Assembly (NCBI RefSeq): GCF_016616885.1
Contig: NZ_CP067102.1
Location: 7,530,501-7,594,500 of the forward strand
Source: Bradyrhizobium diazoefficiens
Lineage (GTDB): Bacteria > Pseudomonadota > Alphaproteobacteria > Rhizobiales > Xanthobacteraceae
Direction of reading: 5' to 3'
DNA: 64,000 nucleotides
Every line of letters begins with the position of its first letter. Position 1 is the stretch's first letter. Positions 36,114 through 46,935 of the stretch are shown here, piece after piece. The notes beneath the pieces are model-generated. The model saw nothing but the letters and a program-made list of their open reading frames with translations. It was not told where the DNA came from and did not search any database. A program made the position numbers and the translations under genes.

Positions 36114-36566
36114 ATGATCAATTCATCGGGCCAACGCCCATCCGCGCGCGCCGGCGCGCTCGCAGAAGACCTCCGTTCGCTGGTCGGAAAGCTCAAGCGC
36201 CGGCTGCGCGAGCAGGCAGGTCCGGAGGATTTGACCCCGTCTCAGGTGTCCATCCTGCTCCGCCTGGAAAGGGATGGCCCCGCCACGGTGTCGAGCCTGG
36301 CGCGATCGGAAAAGATGCGCCCGCAATCGATGAGCACGGCGGTCGCCGCGCTTCTGGCCGCGGGCCTGATCAGTAGCGCCCGCGACCCGGAGGACGGACG
36401 TCAGACCATTCTGTCGCTGACGAAAGCGTGCCGCGACTGGATCCGGGTCGGTCGCGCCGCCCGGCAGGATTGGCTCTCGCGCACCATTTCGGCACGGCTG
36501 TCAGCGCGGGAGCAGGACGAACTGGCCGCCGCCGTCTCTCTGCTCAAACGGCTCGTTGACGATTGA
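36114..36566 (+). CDS. MarR-family transcriptional regulator
   Basis: A 150-residue winged-helix regulator. LTPSQVSILLRLERDGPATVSSLARSEKMRPQSMSTAVAALLAAGLISSARDPEDGRQTILSLT covers the DNA-binding domain. It heads a four-gene rightward operon (isochorismatase-like, small membrane protein, MFS), which suggests control of efflux of a small molecule. Confidence 0.9.
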   Translation: MINSSGQRPSARAGALAEDLRSLVGKLKRRLREQAGPEDLTPSQVSILLRLERDGPATVSSLARSEKMRPQSMSTAVAALLAAGLISSARDPEDGRQTILSLTKACRDWIRVGRAARQDWLSRTISARLSAREQDELAAAVSLLKRLVDD

Positions 36567-36593
36567 CGGGCCCCGCCGTGCTGCCTGAAGGAC

Positions 36594-37169
36594 ATGATCA
36601 TGGCTCTCACGATGCTCGACCCGATCACTGCGCTCATCATCGTCGACCTGCAGCGCGGCATCGTCGATCTCCCCTCGGTCCATTCCATTGGAGACGTCGT
36701 GGCGCGCGCCAGCGAGCTTGCCGCAGCGTTTCGGCGGCATCGCCTGCCGGTCGTGCTGGTCAACGTCGCTGGCGGAGCGCCGGGCCGCACTGAGCGGCCG
36801 CGCCCTGGCGGTCCGTTCCCCGACGGATGGACCGACCTCATTCCCGAGCTGGATCGACAGCCCGACGATATCGCCGTGACCAAGCGGACATGGGGCGCAT
36901 TCGCGAGCACCGACATCGAGAGGCAGCTGCGGCAGCGCGGCGTCACGCAAGTCGTCATCGCCGGCGTCGCCACCGGCACCGGCGTCGAGTCCACCGCGAG
37001 GCAGGCGTACGAGGCGGGCTTCAATGTCACCCTTGCCACCGACGCCATGACCGATCCACGTTCCGAGGCTCACGACTACAGCATCGCAAACGTCTTTCCG
37101 CGGCTGGGCGAGAGTGGCTCGACGCAGGCGATCATCGATCACCTGGCAACACGGAGCGCGCAGGCATGA
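36594..37169 (+). CDS. Isochorismatase-family hydrolase lacking the nucleophile cysteine
   Basis: About 190 residues of the cysteine-hydrolase fold. The catalytic aspartate (ALIIVDLQRG) and lysine (VTKRTWGAF) are present, but the residue at the nucleophile position is glycine (GVATGTGVESTARQAYE, where active members have C before V). A glycine-bearing subfamily exists, and its activity is unclear. Start may be ATG 36594 or 36600. It overlaps the next gene by four bases. Confidence 0.85.
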   Translation: MIMALTMLDPITALIIVDLQRGIVDLPSVHSIGDVVARASELAAAFRRHRLPVVLVNVAGGAPGRTERPRPGGPFPDGWTDLIPELDRQPDDIAVTKRTWGAFASTDIERQLRQRGVTQVVIAGVATGTGVESTARQAYEAGFNVTLATDAMTDPRSEAHDYSIANVFPRLGESGSTQAIIDHLATRSAQA

Positions 37170-37495
37170 ACTGGCTTCATTTCGTATCCTATTTCTTCGG
37201 CGGCGCGTGTCTCGCGAACACTATTCCGCATCTCGTCAGTGGCCTGCGCGGCGAACCGTTCCAAACCCCGTTCGCAAAACCGAGAGGAGAAGGGCTGTCT
37301 TCGTCGACGGTCAACGTGCTCTGGGGCTTCTTCAACCTCGTCGTCGGATATCTCCTCGTCTGCCGTGTCGGAGGGTTTTCACTGCTGGACATGGGTGACG
37401 TCACAGCCCTCGGCCTCGGCGCTCTGCTGCTGAGCCTGTTTTGCGCGCGGCGGTTCGGCCAGCTCCACGGCGGCAACATGCCAACAGGGTCGTGA
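37166..37495 (+). CDS. Small membrane protein of unknown function
   Basis: A 109-residue protein with about three hydrophobic stretches (FVSYFFGGACLANTIPHL, VNVLWGFFNLVVGYLLV, LGLGALLLSLFCA). The atga overlap with the upstream hydrolase and the 2-bp gap to the MFS gene indicate coupling. I do not recognise a characterised family. Confidence 0.75.
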   Translation: MNWLHFVSYFFGGACLANTIPHLVSGLRGEPFQTPFAKPRGEGLSSSTVNVLWGFFNLVVGYLLVCRVGGFSLLDMGDVTALGLGALLLSLFCARRFGQLHGGNMPTGS

Positions 37496-37497
37496 GC

Positions 37498-38721
37498 ATG
37501 GCGGGCGCGGGTACGTTTCGCTCACTGCGGAACTACAATTACCGCATCTGGGCAGCGGGCGCGCTGGTGTCCAACACCGGGACATGGATGCAGCGCGCCG
37601 CGCAGGACTGGCTCGTTCTCACCGAGCTCACACGACACAATGCGTCGGCTGTCGGCGTGGTGATGGCGCTCCAGTTCGGGCCGCAGCTTCTGCTGATGCC
37701 GTGGACGGGTTTTGCCGCCGATCATCTCGACCAGCGACGGCTTCTGGTCGCGACTCAGGCGACGATGGGCGTGCTGGCGCTCGTTCTCGGCCTTCTCACG
37801 GTCACTGGCCTGGTGCAGCTCTGGCATGTTTACGCGTTTGCCTTCCTGTTCGGCTGCGCCGCGGCCTTCGACGCCCCGGTGCGCCAGACATTCGTGGCCG
37901 AACTCGTCGGCGACGGTGAGCTCTCCAATGCGATCGCGCTGAACTCGACGTCCTTCAATGCCGCACGGATGGTCGGGCCCGCGGTGGCAGGGATTGTCAT
38001 CGCTTCGATCGGCACCGGATGGGCCTTCCTGCTCAACGCCGCATCCTTCACGGCGGTGCTCGGCTCGCTCGCTATGCTCCGCACCTCTGAGCTTCGCCCG
38101 AACGCACGGGCCCACCGGACCAAAGGCGGCATGACGGAGGGCTTTCGCTATGTGTGGTCACGCAGCGATCTCAGGGCGATCATGATCATGCTGTTCCTGA
38201 TCGGCACGTTCGGACTGAATTTTCCGATCTTCATCTCGACCATGGCGGTCAGCGTCTTCCACACCGATGCGCGCGGCTTCGGCCTTTTGTCATCGACGAT
38301 GGCGGTCGGCACGATCTCAGGCGCGCTGCTGGCTGCAGGGCGCGCGCGGCCGCGATTCGTCTCGTTGCTGCTGGGCGCGGCTGCTTTTGGCGCGGGATGC
38401 ACGCTGGCCGCGCTCGCACCCAACTACTGGCTGTTCGCAGGCAGCCTGGTCCTGATCGGAGTCGCGGCGCTGACGGTCACGAATACCTCGAACGCCATGA
38501 TGCAGCTCTCCACCGAGCCGCGAATGAGGGGACGCGTGATGGCGTTGCGCCTCGGCGTCGCGCTGGGCGGCACACCGATCGGCGCACCGATCGTCGGATG
38601 GGTGGCGGACAATCTGGGTCCGCGCTGGGCGCTCGGCGTGGGCGCAGCGGCAGGCTTCGCGGCCGCGCTGGTTGCGGCCCGCGCCATGTCGGCGTTCACC
38701 GCGAATGAAACGCGCGCTTAG
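37498..38721 (+). CDS. MFS transporter, enterobactin-exporter-like (MFS_3) type
   Basis: A 407-residue, 12-helix transporter. The opening FRSLRNYNYRIWAAGALVSNTGTWMQRAAQDWLVLTEL and PVRQTFVAELVGDGELSNAIALNSTSFNAARMVGPAVAG are typical of the EntS-like group. Likely an exporter controlled by the MarR protein of the operon. Its end overlaps the convergent DHDPS-family gene by four bases. Confidence 0.88.
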   Translation: MAGAGTFRSLRNYNYRIWAAGALVSNTGTWMQRAAQDWLVLTELTRHNASAVGVVMALQFGPQLLLMPWTGFAADHLDQRRLLVATQATMGVLALVLGLLTVTGLVQLWHVYAFAFLFGCAAAFDAPVRQTFVAELVGDGELSNAIALNSTSFNAARMVGPAVAGIVIASIGTGWAFLLNAASFTAVLGSLAMLRTSELRPNARAHRTKGGMTEGFRYVWSRSDLRAIMIMLFLIGTFGLNFPIFISTMAVSVFHTDARGFGLLSSTMAVGTISGALLAAGRARPRFVSLLLGAAAFGAGCTLAALAPNYWLFAGSLVLIGVAALTVTNTSNAMMQLSTEPRMRGRVMALRLGVALGGTPIGAPIVGWVADNLGPRWALGVGAAAGFAAALVAARAMSAFTANETRA

Positions 38722-39602
38722 GCGATGGCGGGGCTGGTCAGTTCGTCCAGCTTCGCCTTGAGCGCGGTGCCGTCCGTCAACGCACGCAGCGGCGGACGCA
38801 CGCGCAACCAGCCGGCGTCGCCGGTCTGCGCGGCGAGAATGGCCTTTAGCGTCGTCAGGAAGGACGGCGACTTCACTACGATATCGACCGCGGCCTGCAT
38901 GCGCGCTTCGACATCCTTGCCGTCGATCATCGCCTTGACCAACTCCGGCGTGATGTTGGCCATGCCGCAGATGGTGCCGGCGCCGCCGCCGGCGATCGCA
39001 CGTGCGATGTCGGTTTCGTTGCCGACAGTGATGGCGAGTTCAGGCGCAGCGGCGCGGAATGCCTGGAACTGCTTGAAGTCGCCGCTGGAGTCCTTCAGAC
39101 CCGCGACCACCTTGCCGTAACGCTTGCGCAGGTTCGCTGCGACCCTCGTTGGGATCGCGACGCCCGAGACCTGCGGAATATGATAGAGATAAGCGCGCAG
39201 GCGATCGTCGGCGACACTGTCGAAGATCGCCGCGAACGCATCCTCGATGCCTTCAGGCGTGACGCTGCGGTCGAAGTAAGGCGGCAGATACAGCACGTGG
39301 CGCAGACCAAGGCCGAGCACGGCGCGCGTCAGCGCGATGCCGTCGCTGATGGCGGCGAAGCCGCCGCCGATGCCGATGCGCTCCGCCGGCACGCCGGCCT
39401 TGAGCACGGCTTCGATGGTTGCGACGCGTTCGGCAACATTGAACGAGGTGCCCTCGCCGGTGGTGCCGAACAGCACGACGCCGTCGACACCCTTGCCGAA
39501 GAGTTTTTTGGCATGAGCGGCCAGCTTGGCGGAGTCCACGCTGCCGTCCGTCGCCAGCGGCGTCGCTGACGCCACCCAGAACCCGCGAATTGCCTCCGTC
39601 AT
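38718..39602 (-). CDS. DHDPS/N-acetylneuraminate lyase-family aldolase
   Basis: A 294-residue TIM-barrel lyase with a complete active site: GTTGEG near residue 46, tyrosine in YLYHIPQ near 137, and Schiff-base lysine in VAGLKDSSGDF near 165. It is divergent from an FAD-linked hydroxyacid dehydrogenase and its GntR regulator, so it probably acts in sugar-acid or keto-acid catabolism rather than lysine synthesis. Start 39602 (MTEAIRGFW) is preferred. Confidence 0.87.
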   Translation of the reverse strand: MTEAIRGFWVASATPLATDGSVDSAKLAAHAKKLFGKGVDGVVLFGTTGEGTSFNVAERVATIEAVLKAGVPAERIGIGGGFAAISDGIALTRAVLGLGLRHVLYLPPYFDRSVTPEGIEDAFAAIFDSVADDRLRAYLYHIPQVSGVAIPTRVAANLRKRYGKVVAGLKDSSGDFKQFQAFRAAAPELAITVGNETDIARAIAGGGAGTICGMANITPELVKAMIDGKDVEARMQAAVDIVVKSPSFLTTLKAILAAQTGDAGWLRVRPPLRALTDGTALKAKLDELTSPAIA

Positions 39603-39685
39603 AGCACCACCCATTGTTGCGGCTCCCCCTGATCTCCAATGATCTGAGAGGGCCTATCGAGCCTTGTTTTCCCTTTACTTTTGGC

Positions 39686-39704
39686 CTTGTACCTTACATA
39701 CAAG
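39686..39704. promoter_or_regulatory. Putative GntR/FCD operator in divergent promoter
   Basis: CTTGTA-CCTTACA-TACAAG, a 6-base perfect inverted repeat with TGTA/TACA cores, lying between the DHDPS-family gene and the FAD oxidase. FCD-type GntR regulators bind similar TTGTA-TACAA sites, and one is encoded in this module. Confidence 0.5.
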
Positions 39705-39771
39705 ATGCACGCAAATCCTTTCCGCCGTCACTGCGCGCATGAGGCGCAGCCGAATCTAGAGGAGGTCTCGC

Positions 39772-41184
39772 ATGAACATGGTGACCCCTATCGGACATCC
39801 CGAGCCATTGCTCGCCGCCTTGCGTGACAAGCTCGGCGCTGCGGCCGTGCTGACCGGCAGCGACGTGCCCGCGCGCAATTGCAATGACTGGAGCGCGAGC
39901 CTGCCGCAGACGCCGCTCGCAGTGATCCGGCCGCTCGACGCGCAGGGCGTTGCCGATACGATTGCGACCTGTCGGCAGGCGCGCCTGCCCTTCGTGCCGC
40001 AGGGCGGTCTGACCGGGCTCTGCCGCGGCGCCGCGCCCGAAGCCGGCTGGGTCGCGCTCTCGCTGGAGCGCATGACCGGCATCGAGGAGATCGATCGCGC
40101 TTCGATGACGATGACGGTGAAATCAGGCACGCCACTGGAGACGATCCAGAAAGCCGCCGACGAAGCCGGATTCTTCTTTCCGCTCGATCTCGGCTCGCGC
40201 GGCTCCTGCGCGATTGGCGGCAATCTCTCCACCAATGCCGGCGGCAACCGCGTGATTCGCTACGGCATGACGCGCGAGCTGGTGCTCGGCCTCGAAGTCG
40301 TGCTGCCCGACGGCACCATCATCACCAGCCTCAACAAGCTGATGAAGAACAATGCCGGCTACGACCTGAAGCATCTCTTCATCGGCTCCGAGGGCACGCT
40401 TGGGATCATCACCCGCGTGGTGCTGCGGCTGTTTCCGAAACCGCGCTCGACCATGGCCGCGCTCTGCGCATTGAAGGACTATGCCGCGGTGATCGCGCTG
40501 CTCGATGCCGCACGCAGCGGGCTCGGTCCGCTGCTGTCGGCGTTCGAGGTGATGTGGCCGGACTATTGGGACGTGATCACGACGCGCGCCGGCGTCAAGC
40601 CGCCGGTCGCCGCCGGCCAAGGTCTCTATGTGCTGGTCGAGGCGCAGGGTACCGACGAGAGCATCGATGCGCCGCGTTTCCAGGCCTGGCTCGAAGAGCT
40701 GATGGAGCGCGGGCTGCTCGCCGATGCCGCCGTGGCGCAATCGCTGGCGCAGACGCAGGCGTTCTGGCGTGTGCGCGACATCTGCGCCGAATTCGGCCGG
40801 GTGCTGGGCCCGCACATCTCCTACGACATCGGCCTTGCGGTGGCGCGGATGGACGAGTTCGCTACGCGCTGCAAGGCGGCACTCGCCTCCGGCATCAAAG
40901 GTTGCGAGAGCGTCTATTACGGCCATATCGGCGACGGCAATCTGCACCTCGTCTCCTGGGTCACGGGCCTTCCCGTCGAGCAGCAGCCCAAGGAGGAGAT
41001 GGACACGATCATCTATGGTCTCGTCCGCGACATGGGCGGCAGCGTCTCCGCCGAGCACGGCATCGGCACGCTGAAGAAGAAATGGCTGGGACATGCGCGC
41101 AGCGAGCCCGAGATCGCCTTGATGCGGACGTTGAAGGCCGCGCTGGATCCCGATCATCTGCTCAACCCCGGCAAGATCATCTGA
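39772..41184 (+). CDS. FAD-linked 2-hydroxyacid dehydrogenase (GlcD / D-2-hydroxyglutarate type)
   Basis: A 470-residue flavoprotein of the vanillyl-alcohol-oxidase fold. FAD-binding blocks are PFVPQGGLTGLCRGAAP near residue 72, FPLDLGSRGSCAIGGNLSTNAGG near 138, and GYDLKHLFIGSEGTLGIITRV. The C-terminal cap has VYYGHIGDGNLHL and GSVSAEHGIGTLKK with metal-binding histidines. It oxidises a D-2-hydroxy acid to a keto acid; which one is not clear. It follows a gaggag site. Confidence 0.9.
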   Translation: MNMVTPIGHPEPLLAALRDKLGAAAVLTGSDVPARNCNDWSASLPQTPLAVIRPLDAQGVADTIATCRQARLPFVPQGGLTGLCRGAAPEAGWVALSLERMTGIEEIDRASMTMTVKSGTPLETIQKAADEAGFFFPLDLGSRGSCAIGGNLSTNAGGNRVIRYGMTRELVLGLEVVLPDGTIITSLNKLMKNNAGYDLKHLFIGSEGTLGIITRVVLRLFPKPRSTMAALCALKDYAAVIALLDAARSGLGPLLSAFEVMWPDYWDVITTRAGVKPPVAAGQGLYVLVEAQGTDESIDAPRFQAWLEELMERGLLADAAVAQSLAQTQAFWRVRDICAEFGRVLGPHISYDIGLAVARMDEFATRCKAALASGIKGCESVYYGHIGDGNLHLVSWVTGLPVEQQPKEEMDTIIYGLVRDMGGSVSAEHGIGTLKKKWLGHARSEPEIALMRTLKAALDPDHLLNPGKII

Positions 41185-41192
41185 GAGCATCC

Positions 41193-41858
41193 ATGCGCTT
41201 GCTGAAACTCGATGCGCCGAAATCGCTGTCGCAGCGGGTGATGCTGCGGCTGCGGCAGGCGATCATCGACGGCGAGTTTGGGCTCGGTGCCGCCATCTCC
41301 GAGGAGATGGTGGCAAATTCCTTTGGCGTCAGCCGCACCCCGGTGCGCGAGGCGATGGGCCAATTGCAGGCACAAGGGCTCGTGGTGATCCGGCCGCAGG
41401 TCGGCAGTTTTGTGTTCACGCCGAGCGCGGAGGACATCACCGCGCTCTGCACCTTCCGCATCGCGCTCGAACCCAAGGCCGCCGAGCTCGCTTTTCACCA
41501 CGACCGCGACGGTGCGATCGCGACGATGAGCGAGGCGATCGCGGCGATGGAGCCGGCGGTCGAGACCAAAGACAACATCGCCTATGGCCGCGCCGACGCC
41601 GCCTTTCACGAGGGCCTGTTCGCGCATTGCGGCAACCGCTATCTCGCCGAATCCTATCAGCTCGTCTCGGGGCGCGTCGCCGCGCTCCGCACCAATCTGA
41701 CCTCGCCGATCGACGTACGCACCCGCTCCTCCTTCGACGAGCATCGCAAGCTGCTCGATCTGTTCGCGCGCGGCGAGCACGCGGCGTTCGAGGCAGCGAT
41801 GACGACGCACATCACCAATTCGGGCCTGGTCTACGCAAAAGCGCTGAAGGTGGATTGA
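41193..41858 (+). CDS. GntR-family regulator with FCD domain
   Basis: A 221-residue regulator. The winged helix is VMLRLRQAIIDGEFGLGAAISEEMVANSFGVSRTPVREAMGQLQAQGLVVIRPQVGSFV. The FCD domain has metal-type residues in DAAFHEGLFAHCGN and SSFDEHRKLLDLF. It starts 8 bp after the dehydrogenase gene and probably controls both sides of the divergent module. Confidence 0.92.
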   Translation: MRLLKLDAPKSLSQRVMLRLRQAIIDGEFGLGAAISEEMVANSFGVSRTPVREAMGQLQAQGLVVIRPQVGSFVFTPSAEDITALCTFRIALEPKAAELAFHHDRDGAIATMSEAIAAMEPAVETKDNIAYGRADAAFHEGLFAHCGNRYLAESYQLVSGRVAALRTNLTSPIDVRTRSSFDEHRKLLDLFARGEHAAFEAAMTTHITNSGLVYAKALKVD

Positions 41859-41864
41859 GCGGTC

Positions 41865-42029
41865 CTACCGCGCGTCTCTCGATTCCGGTCTGTCCAGAAA
41901 ATCCAGCGCGGTGTTGATTTGTTCGAGCTGGTGCTCGATCTTGTCGCGGTCCTCGACCGACTGCGCCTTCTCGAGCTGTTCCACAAGCTGCTGCTTCCGC
42001 GACAGCAAATTCTCTATGACTGTACTCAC
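41865..42029 (-). CDS. Small coiled-coil protein of unknown function
   Basis: GTG at 42029 is preceded by gggggaac with good spacing and gives a 54-residue protein opening VSTVIENLLSRKQQLVEQLEKAQS, almost all helix-forming and charged. Short proteins of this look are common in Bradyrhizobium-type genomes. An in-frame ATG at 42080 would add 17 residues without a ribosome site. Confidence 0.6.
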   Translation of the reverse strand: MSTVIENLLSRKQQLVEQLEKAQSVEDRDKIEHQLEQINTALDFLDRPESRDAR

Positions 42030-42260
42030 AGTTCCCCCATCGCCCAAAGCGAATATCGAGGTCATCCGGATCCTGGACACGAACGTGCGCGAGCCGGGCT
42101 CGTCGCAAACCCTCCCATCTGAATGTTCGCGAAGGCGGATGGTTCCTCACGCAGCAGGGATACGGCCTCGACGCCCGCCCGGCTTACCGCCTGCGGAACC
42201 CCAATCTTTCACGCGTCCGTCGGTTGTATTCGCAGGCCCGGAGCCCTATGCCTGTGCGCC

Positions 42261-44282
<2,022 letters not shown>

Positions 44283-44379
44283 CGGGCGAACGCCGGATCT
44301 CTCCTGACACCTTCGCGCCTTCAAGACAAAAGTCGAAAACAACCCCATGCACAGTAGCCGGGGTTAGCGAAATCAAGAG

Positions 44380-44491
44380 CTTGAAGCGCGATGAGATGGG
44401 GATGAATCGGTATCGCGCATAAGCGTGTTGTCCTAGCGCGAAATTTCCGAAAAACCGCAAATCGCTTGACCCGTCGGGCAAAACAGGCGCA
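44380..44491. repeat. Degenerate Bradyrhizobium-type intergenic repeat
   Basis: The gap 44283-44589 holds no gene. Its middle has phrases (gaagcgcgatgagatgggga, cgcttgacccgtcgggcaaa) that I recall as widely repeated between genes in Bradyrhizobium genomes. This copy looks worn. Confidence 0.4.
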
Positions 44492-44589
44492 AGGTGGCAT
44501 TGTCGCAGAACGTGGAGGGCCAACCGCAACCGGCCGCGTCTCAAGAGCGTTCTGTCACCGTAATGCAATGGGGCTGTCGTGCTTCTGAG

Positions 44590-45093
44590 TCACGGCAATT
44601 CCAGCATGTGAAGATCGGTCGGTTCTGGTTTCGCACCCGCTGCGGTCAGCATCGCGTGGATTTGACCTCGATGGTGTGTCTGGTGGTTGAAGAACTGCAT
44701 GACGCAGAGCGTTTTTGGCTTCTCGATCCGAGTGGAGCCATCCCCTGGATACCAGACAAGTATGCCGCCAAGCTGCGCGTCTACCAATCCGGCGGACCAC
44801 TCTTCGATTTGCTCGTTCCGTTGCAAACGGAGCGCCTTGAAGTCATCCCAATTCGACGGATGTGTGAGAGAGTGCTTGATGGTTTCCTCGGGGCGCTCAT
44901 TCCCCTTTAATCGCTCCAGTATCAGGGCATCGGCCCAGTAAAGATGGTTGAAGGTCGCCGCGATCGATTTGAAGAAGGCACCTCGATCCTTCCAGCGTTC
45001 CTCGTTGGTGAGTCCATCGGCTGCAGCTACCAAAGAGGCATTCTGCCATGCGTTGTAACGGGACATGAGCCGGCAGTATCCGGGTGAGATCAT
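44590..45093 (-). CDS. DinB/YfiT-family protein
   Basis: A 167-residue four-helix-bundle protein. The metal-binding histidines are visible in TFNHLYWAD near residue 48 and FFNHQTHHRGQ near 137. Despite the DinB name the family has thiol-transferase-like members and often no known role. It stands alone. Confidence 0.88.
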   Translation of the reverse strand: MISPGYCRLMSRYNAWQNASLVAAADGLTNEERWKDRGAFFKSIAATFNHLYWADALILERLKGNERPEETIKHSLTHPSNWDDFKALRLQRNEQIEEWSAGLVDAQLGGILVWYPGDGSTRIEKPKTLCVMQFFNHQTHHRGQIHAMLTAAGAKPEPTDLHMLELP

Positions 45094-45477
45094 TTCTCAT
45101 CCTCCAGAGGTTATCGATGTTGGGCTGAAGCAGTGCCGGACGGATCAGTCTCGTCCTATGCAATCCGCGTCACGTCGCTAAAAGCCAGGCTGTCGCCTGA
45201 GTGACGGTATTTGCTGCACGCGGTAATCGATATACGCTTTCTGCCGCTCTCATACAACCATGCGTGAGCGGATCTTCGCATTCACTGTGATGGATGCTTG
45301 GTCAACGCCATTGCCAGCAGCTTGCCGAAGAGGTGCGCGCCGAGCGCCCGCGGGAGGACGTATTTTCCGAGCGCGGCGGGGATACAAGGACCAAGCTGCG
45401 CCGAAGGCAGCCCTCGATATCGTCGTCACCGCTCAAGCCGCTTGACTCGAATTCAATCATGCAACATATGAAGTTAC
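45094..45477. other. Intergenic region between DinB and Rrf2 genes
   Basis: No full gene is seen in these 384 bases. The minus strand at about 45294-45420 reads open with a protein-like C-terminal flavour (ALGKYVLPRALGAHLFGKLLA), possibly a remnant of a dehydrogenase; the match is from memory and weak. The right end holds the Rrf2 operator-like repeat. Confidence 0.35.
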
Positions 45478-45479
45478 AT
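45459..45479. promoter_or_regulatory. Imperfect inverted repeat at the Rrf2 start
   Basis: ATGCAAC-atatgaa-GTTACAT: 7-base arms with one mismatch, overlapping the Rrf2 start codon. A likely autoregulatory site. Confidence 0.4.
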
Positions 45480-45936
45480 GAAACGAGATTCCCGACTATC
45501 CGGCGTGCTGCACGTCCTGCTGCACATGGCACAACAGCCTGGCCCGTTCACATCCGAGACTTTGGCGAAAGCGATGGACACCAATCCCGTGGTGATCCGG
45601 CGCATCATGGCGGGCCTGCGGGAGCTCGGTTACGTCCGCTCCGAGAAGGGACACGGCGGTGGCTGGCGGCTTGCCTGCGATCTTTCGAAGGTGACGCTGC
45701 GCGACGTCTACGCCGCGCTCGGAAGTCCCTCGTTGCTCGCCATGGGCAACCGGACGGAGGCGCCCGGCTGCCTGGTCGAGCAGGCCGTCAATGCCGCGCT
45801 TGATCAGGCCTTTCGCGACGCCGAGGCGCTGCTGCTGTCGCGTCTCGGCGAGGTGACGCTGGCGATGCTGGGCGACGATCTGCGCAAGCGGCTGGGATCC
45901 CGCAAGATCCGCGACATCAGTGCACATCACGCATGA
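45478..45936 (+). CDS. Rrf2-family transcriptional regulator
   Basis: A 152-residue winged-helix protein. [54 protein letters not shown] is the Rrf2 DNA-binding domain. Only one cysteine (APGCLVEQ) lies where IscR and NsrR have three, so an Fe-S cluster is unlikely; a thiol switch is possible. It overlaps or adjoins the methyltransferase gene, probably its target. Confidence 0.9.
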   Translation: MKRDSRLSGVLHVLLHMAQQPGPFTSETLAKAMDTNPVVIRRIMAGLRELGYVRSEKGHGGGWRLACDLSKVTLRDVYAALGSPSLLAMGNRTEAPGCLVEQAVNAALDQAFRDAEALLLSRLGEVTLAMLGDDLRKRLGSRKIRDISAHHA

Positions 45937-45962
45937 CTGGCTTCTTTCAGCAAGGCAACATC

Positions 45963-46646
45963 ATGACCGACATTCAAGCCATGTTCTCCGATCCGCAAGC
46001 CGTGGCGAAATACACGGAAGGGCCGCCCCGCTTCGTTCCCGGCTACAATGCCATGCTGTCCATGGCCGCGATCCTCCTGGCCGAGCGTGCGCCCCGGAAC
46101 GCGAAGGTGCTCGTCCTCGGGGCGGGCGGCGGCCTGGAGCTGAAGGCGTTTGCAGAAGCGCATCAGGGCTGGAGCTTCGATGGCGTGGACCCATCCGCGG
46201 CAATGCTGGGGCTCGCCAGGAAAACCCTCGGATCGTCCGCGCCCCGCGCGCGTCTTCATCAAGGCTACATCGACGATGCGCCGGAAGGACCGTTCGACGG
46301 CGCCACCTGCCTGTTGACCCTGCACTTCGTCGATGCCGCGGAACGGCGTCGCATCGCCTCGGAAATCCGGCGCCGCCTGAAGCCGCGCGCCGCCTTCGTG
46401 GTCGCCCATTTGAGCGCGCCAAATGGCGAAGACGAGCGCCCGTTATGGCTGTCGCGGTACTCCGCATTCCTGGCCGCGTCCGGCGTCGAGCCCGACAAGG
46501 CGGCTGCCGCACGGGACGCCGTCACCAACCATCTGGAGATTCTCGCTCCTGCGCAGGATGAAGCGATCTTGCGCGAGGCTGGCTTCTCCGATCCAACGCT
46601 ATTCTATACCGGCTTCACCTTCCGCGGCTGGGTTGCCTACGCCTGA
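45963..46646 (+). CDS. Class I SAM-dependent methyltransferase
   Basis: A 227-residue Rossmann-fold methyltransferase. Motif I is KVLVLGAGGGLELKAFAEA near residue 44, then FDGVDPSAAMLGLARKTLG and the acceptor-side FDGATCLLTLHFVD. Substrate unknown; Rrf2-linked members are often called on stress or toxic small molecules. Start 45963 (MTDIQAMFSDPQAVAKY) is preferred; ATG 45933 overlaps the Rrf2 stop (atga) and would add 10 residues. Confidence 0.87.
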   Translation: MTDIQAMFSDPQAVAKYTEGPPRFVPGYNAMLSMAAILLAERAPRNAKVLVLGAGGGLELKAFAEAHQGWSFDGVDPSAAMLGLARKTLGSSAPRARLHQGYIDDAPEGPFDGATCLLTLHFVDAAERRRIASEIRRRLKPRAAFVVAHLSAPNGEDERPLWLSRYSAFLAASGVEPDKAAAARDAVTNHLEILAPAQDEAILREAGFSDPTLFYTGFTFRGWVAYA

Positions 46647-46839
46647 AGCGTCATGGCTTCATCAACACGGCCAGGCACCAGTGCGGCGTCAGAGGCGCTA
46701 GGGCGTGCACTGATGAAGCGGGTAGTCCGCGAAGCAGGCCGCGTCCGTTCTGCCTTTGAAACCGGACAGAGCCAATTCGGCTTTGCGAGTCAGCAATGGG
46801 CCAGATGCAGACTCACGCGCCGCAGCATTGCAATGCCTT

Positions 46840-46931
46840 GTGATCACGTCGTCTGCGCGGCCGAGCAGCGGATGCGGGACCGTGATCTCCATGGCCTTTG
46901 CCTTCTTCAGGTTGACATGCTGGCCCAAAGC
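46840..46931 (-). pseudogene. C-terminal remnant of an ABC substrate-binding protein (TrpX-like)
   Basis: The minus strand reads GALGQHVNLKKAKAMEITVPHPLLGRADDVI, very like the end of TrpX-type binding proteins common in Bradyrhizobium (NLKTAKALGLTVPxxLLxRADEVIE, from memory). The rest of the gene is absent; the large cyclase gene starts ending just upstream. The usual stop after the end motif has been lost. Confidence 0.5.
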
Positions 46932-46935
46932 GCCC

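Noticed and set aside
45294..45420. Dehydrogenase C-terminal remnant on the minus strand
   Set aside because: The resemblance rests on about 20 residues from memory and is not specific enough for a pseudogene call.
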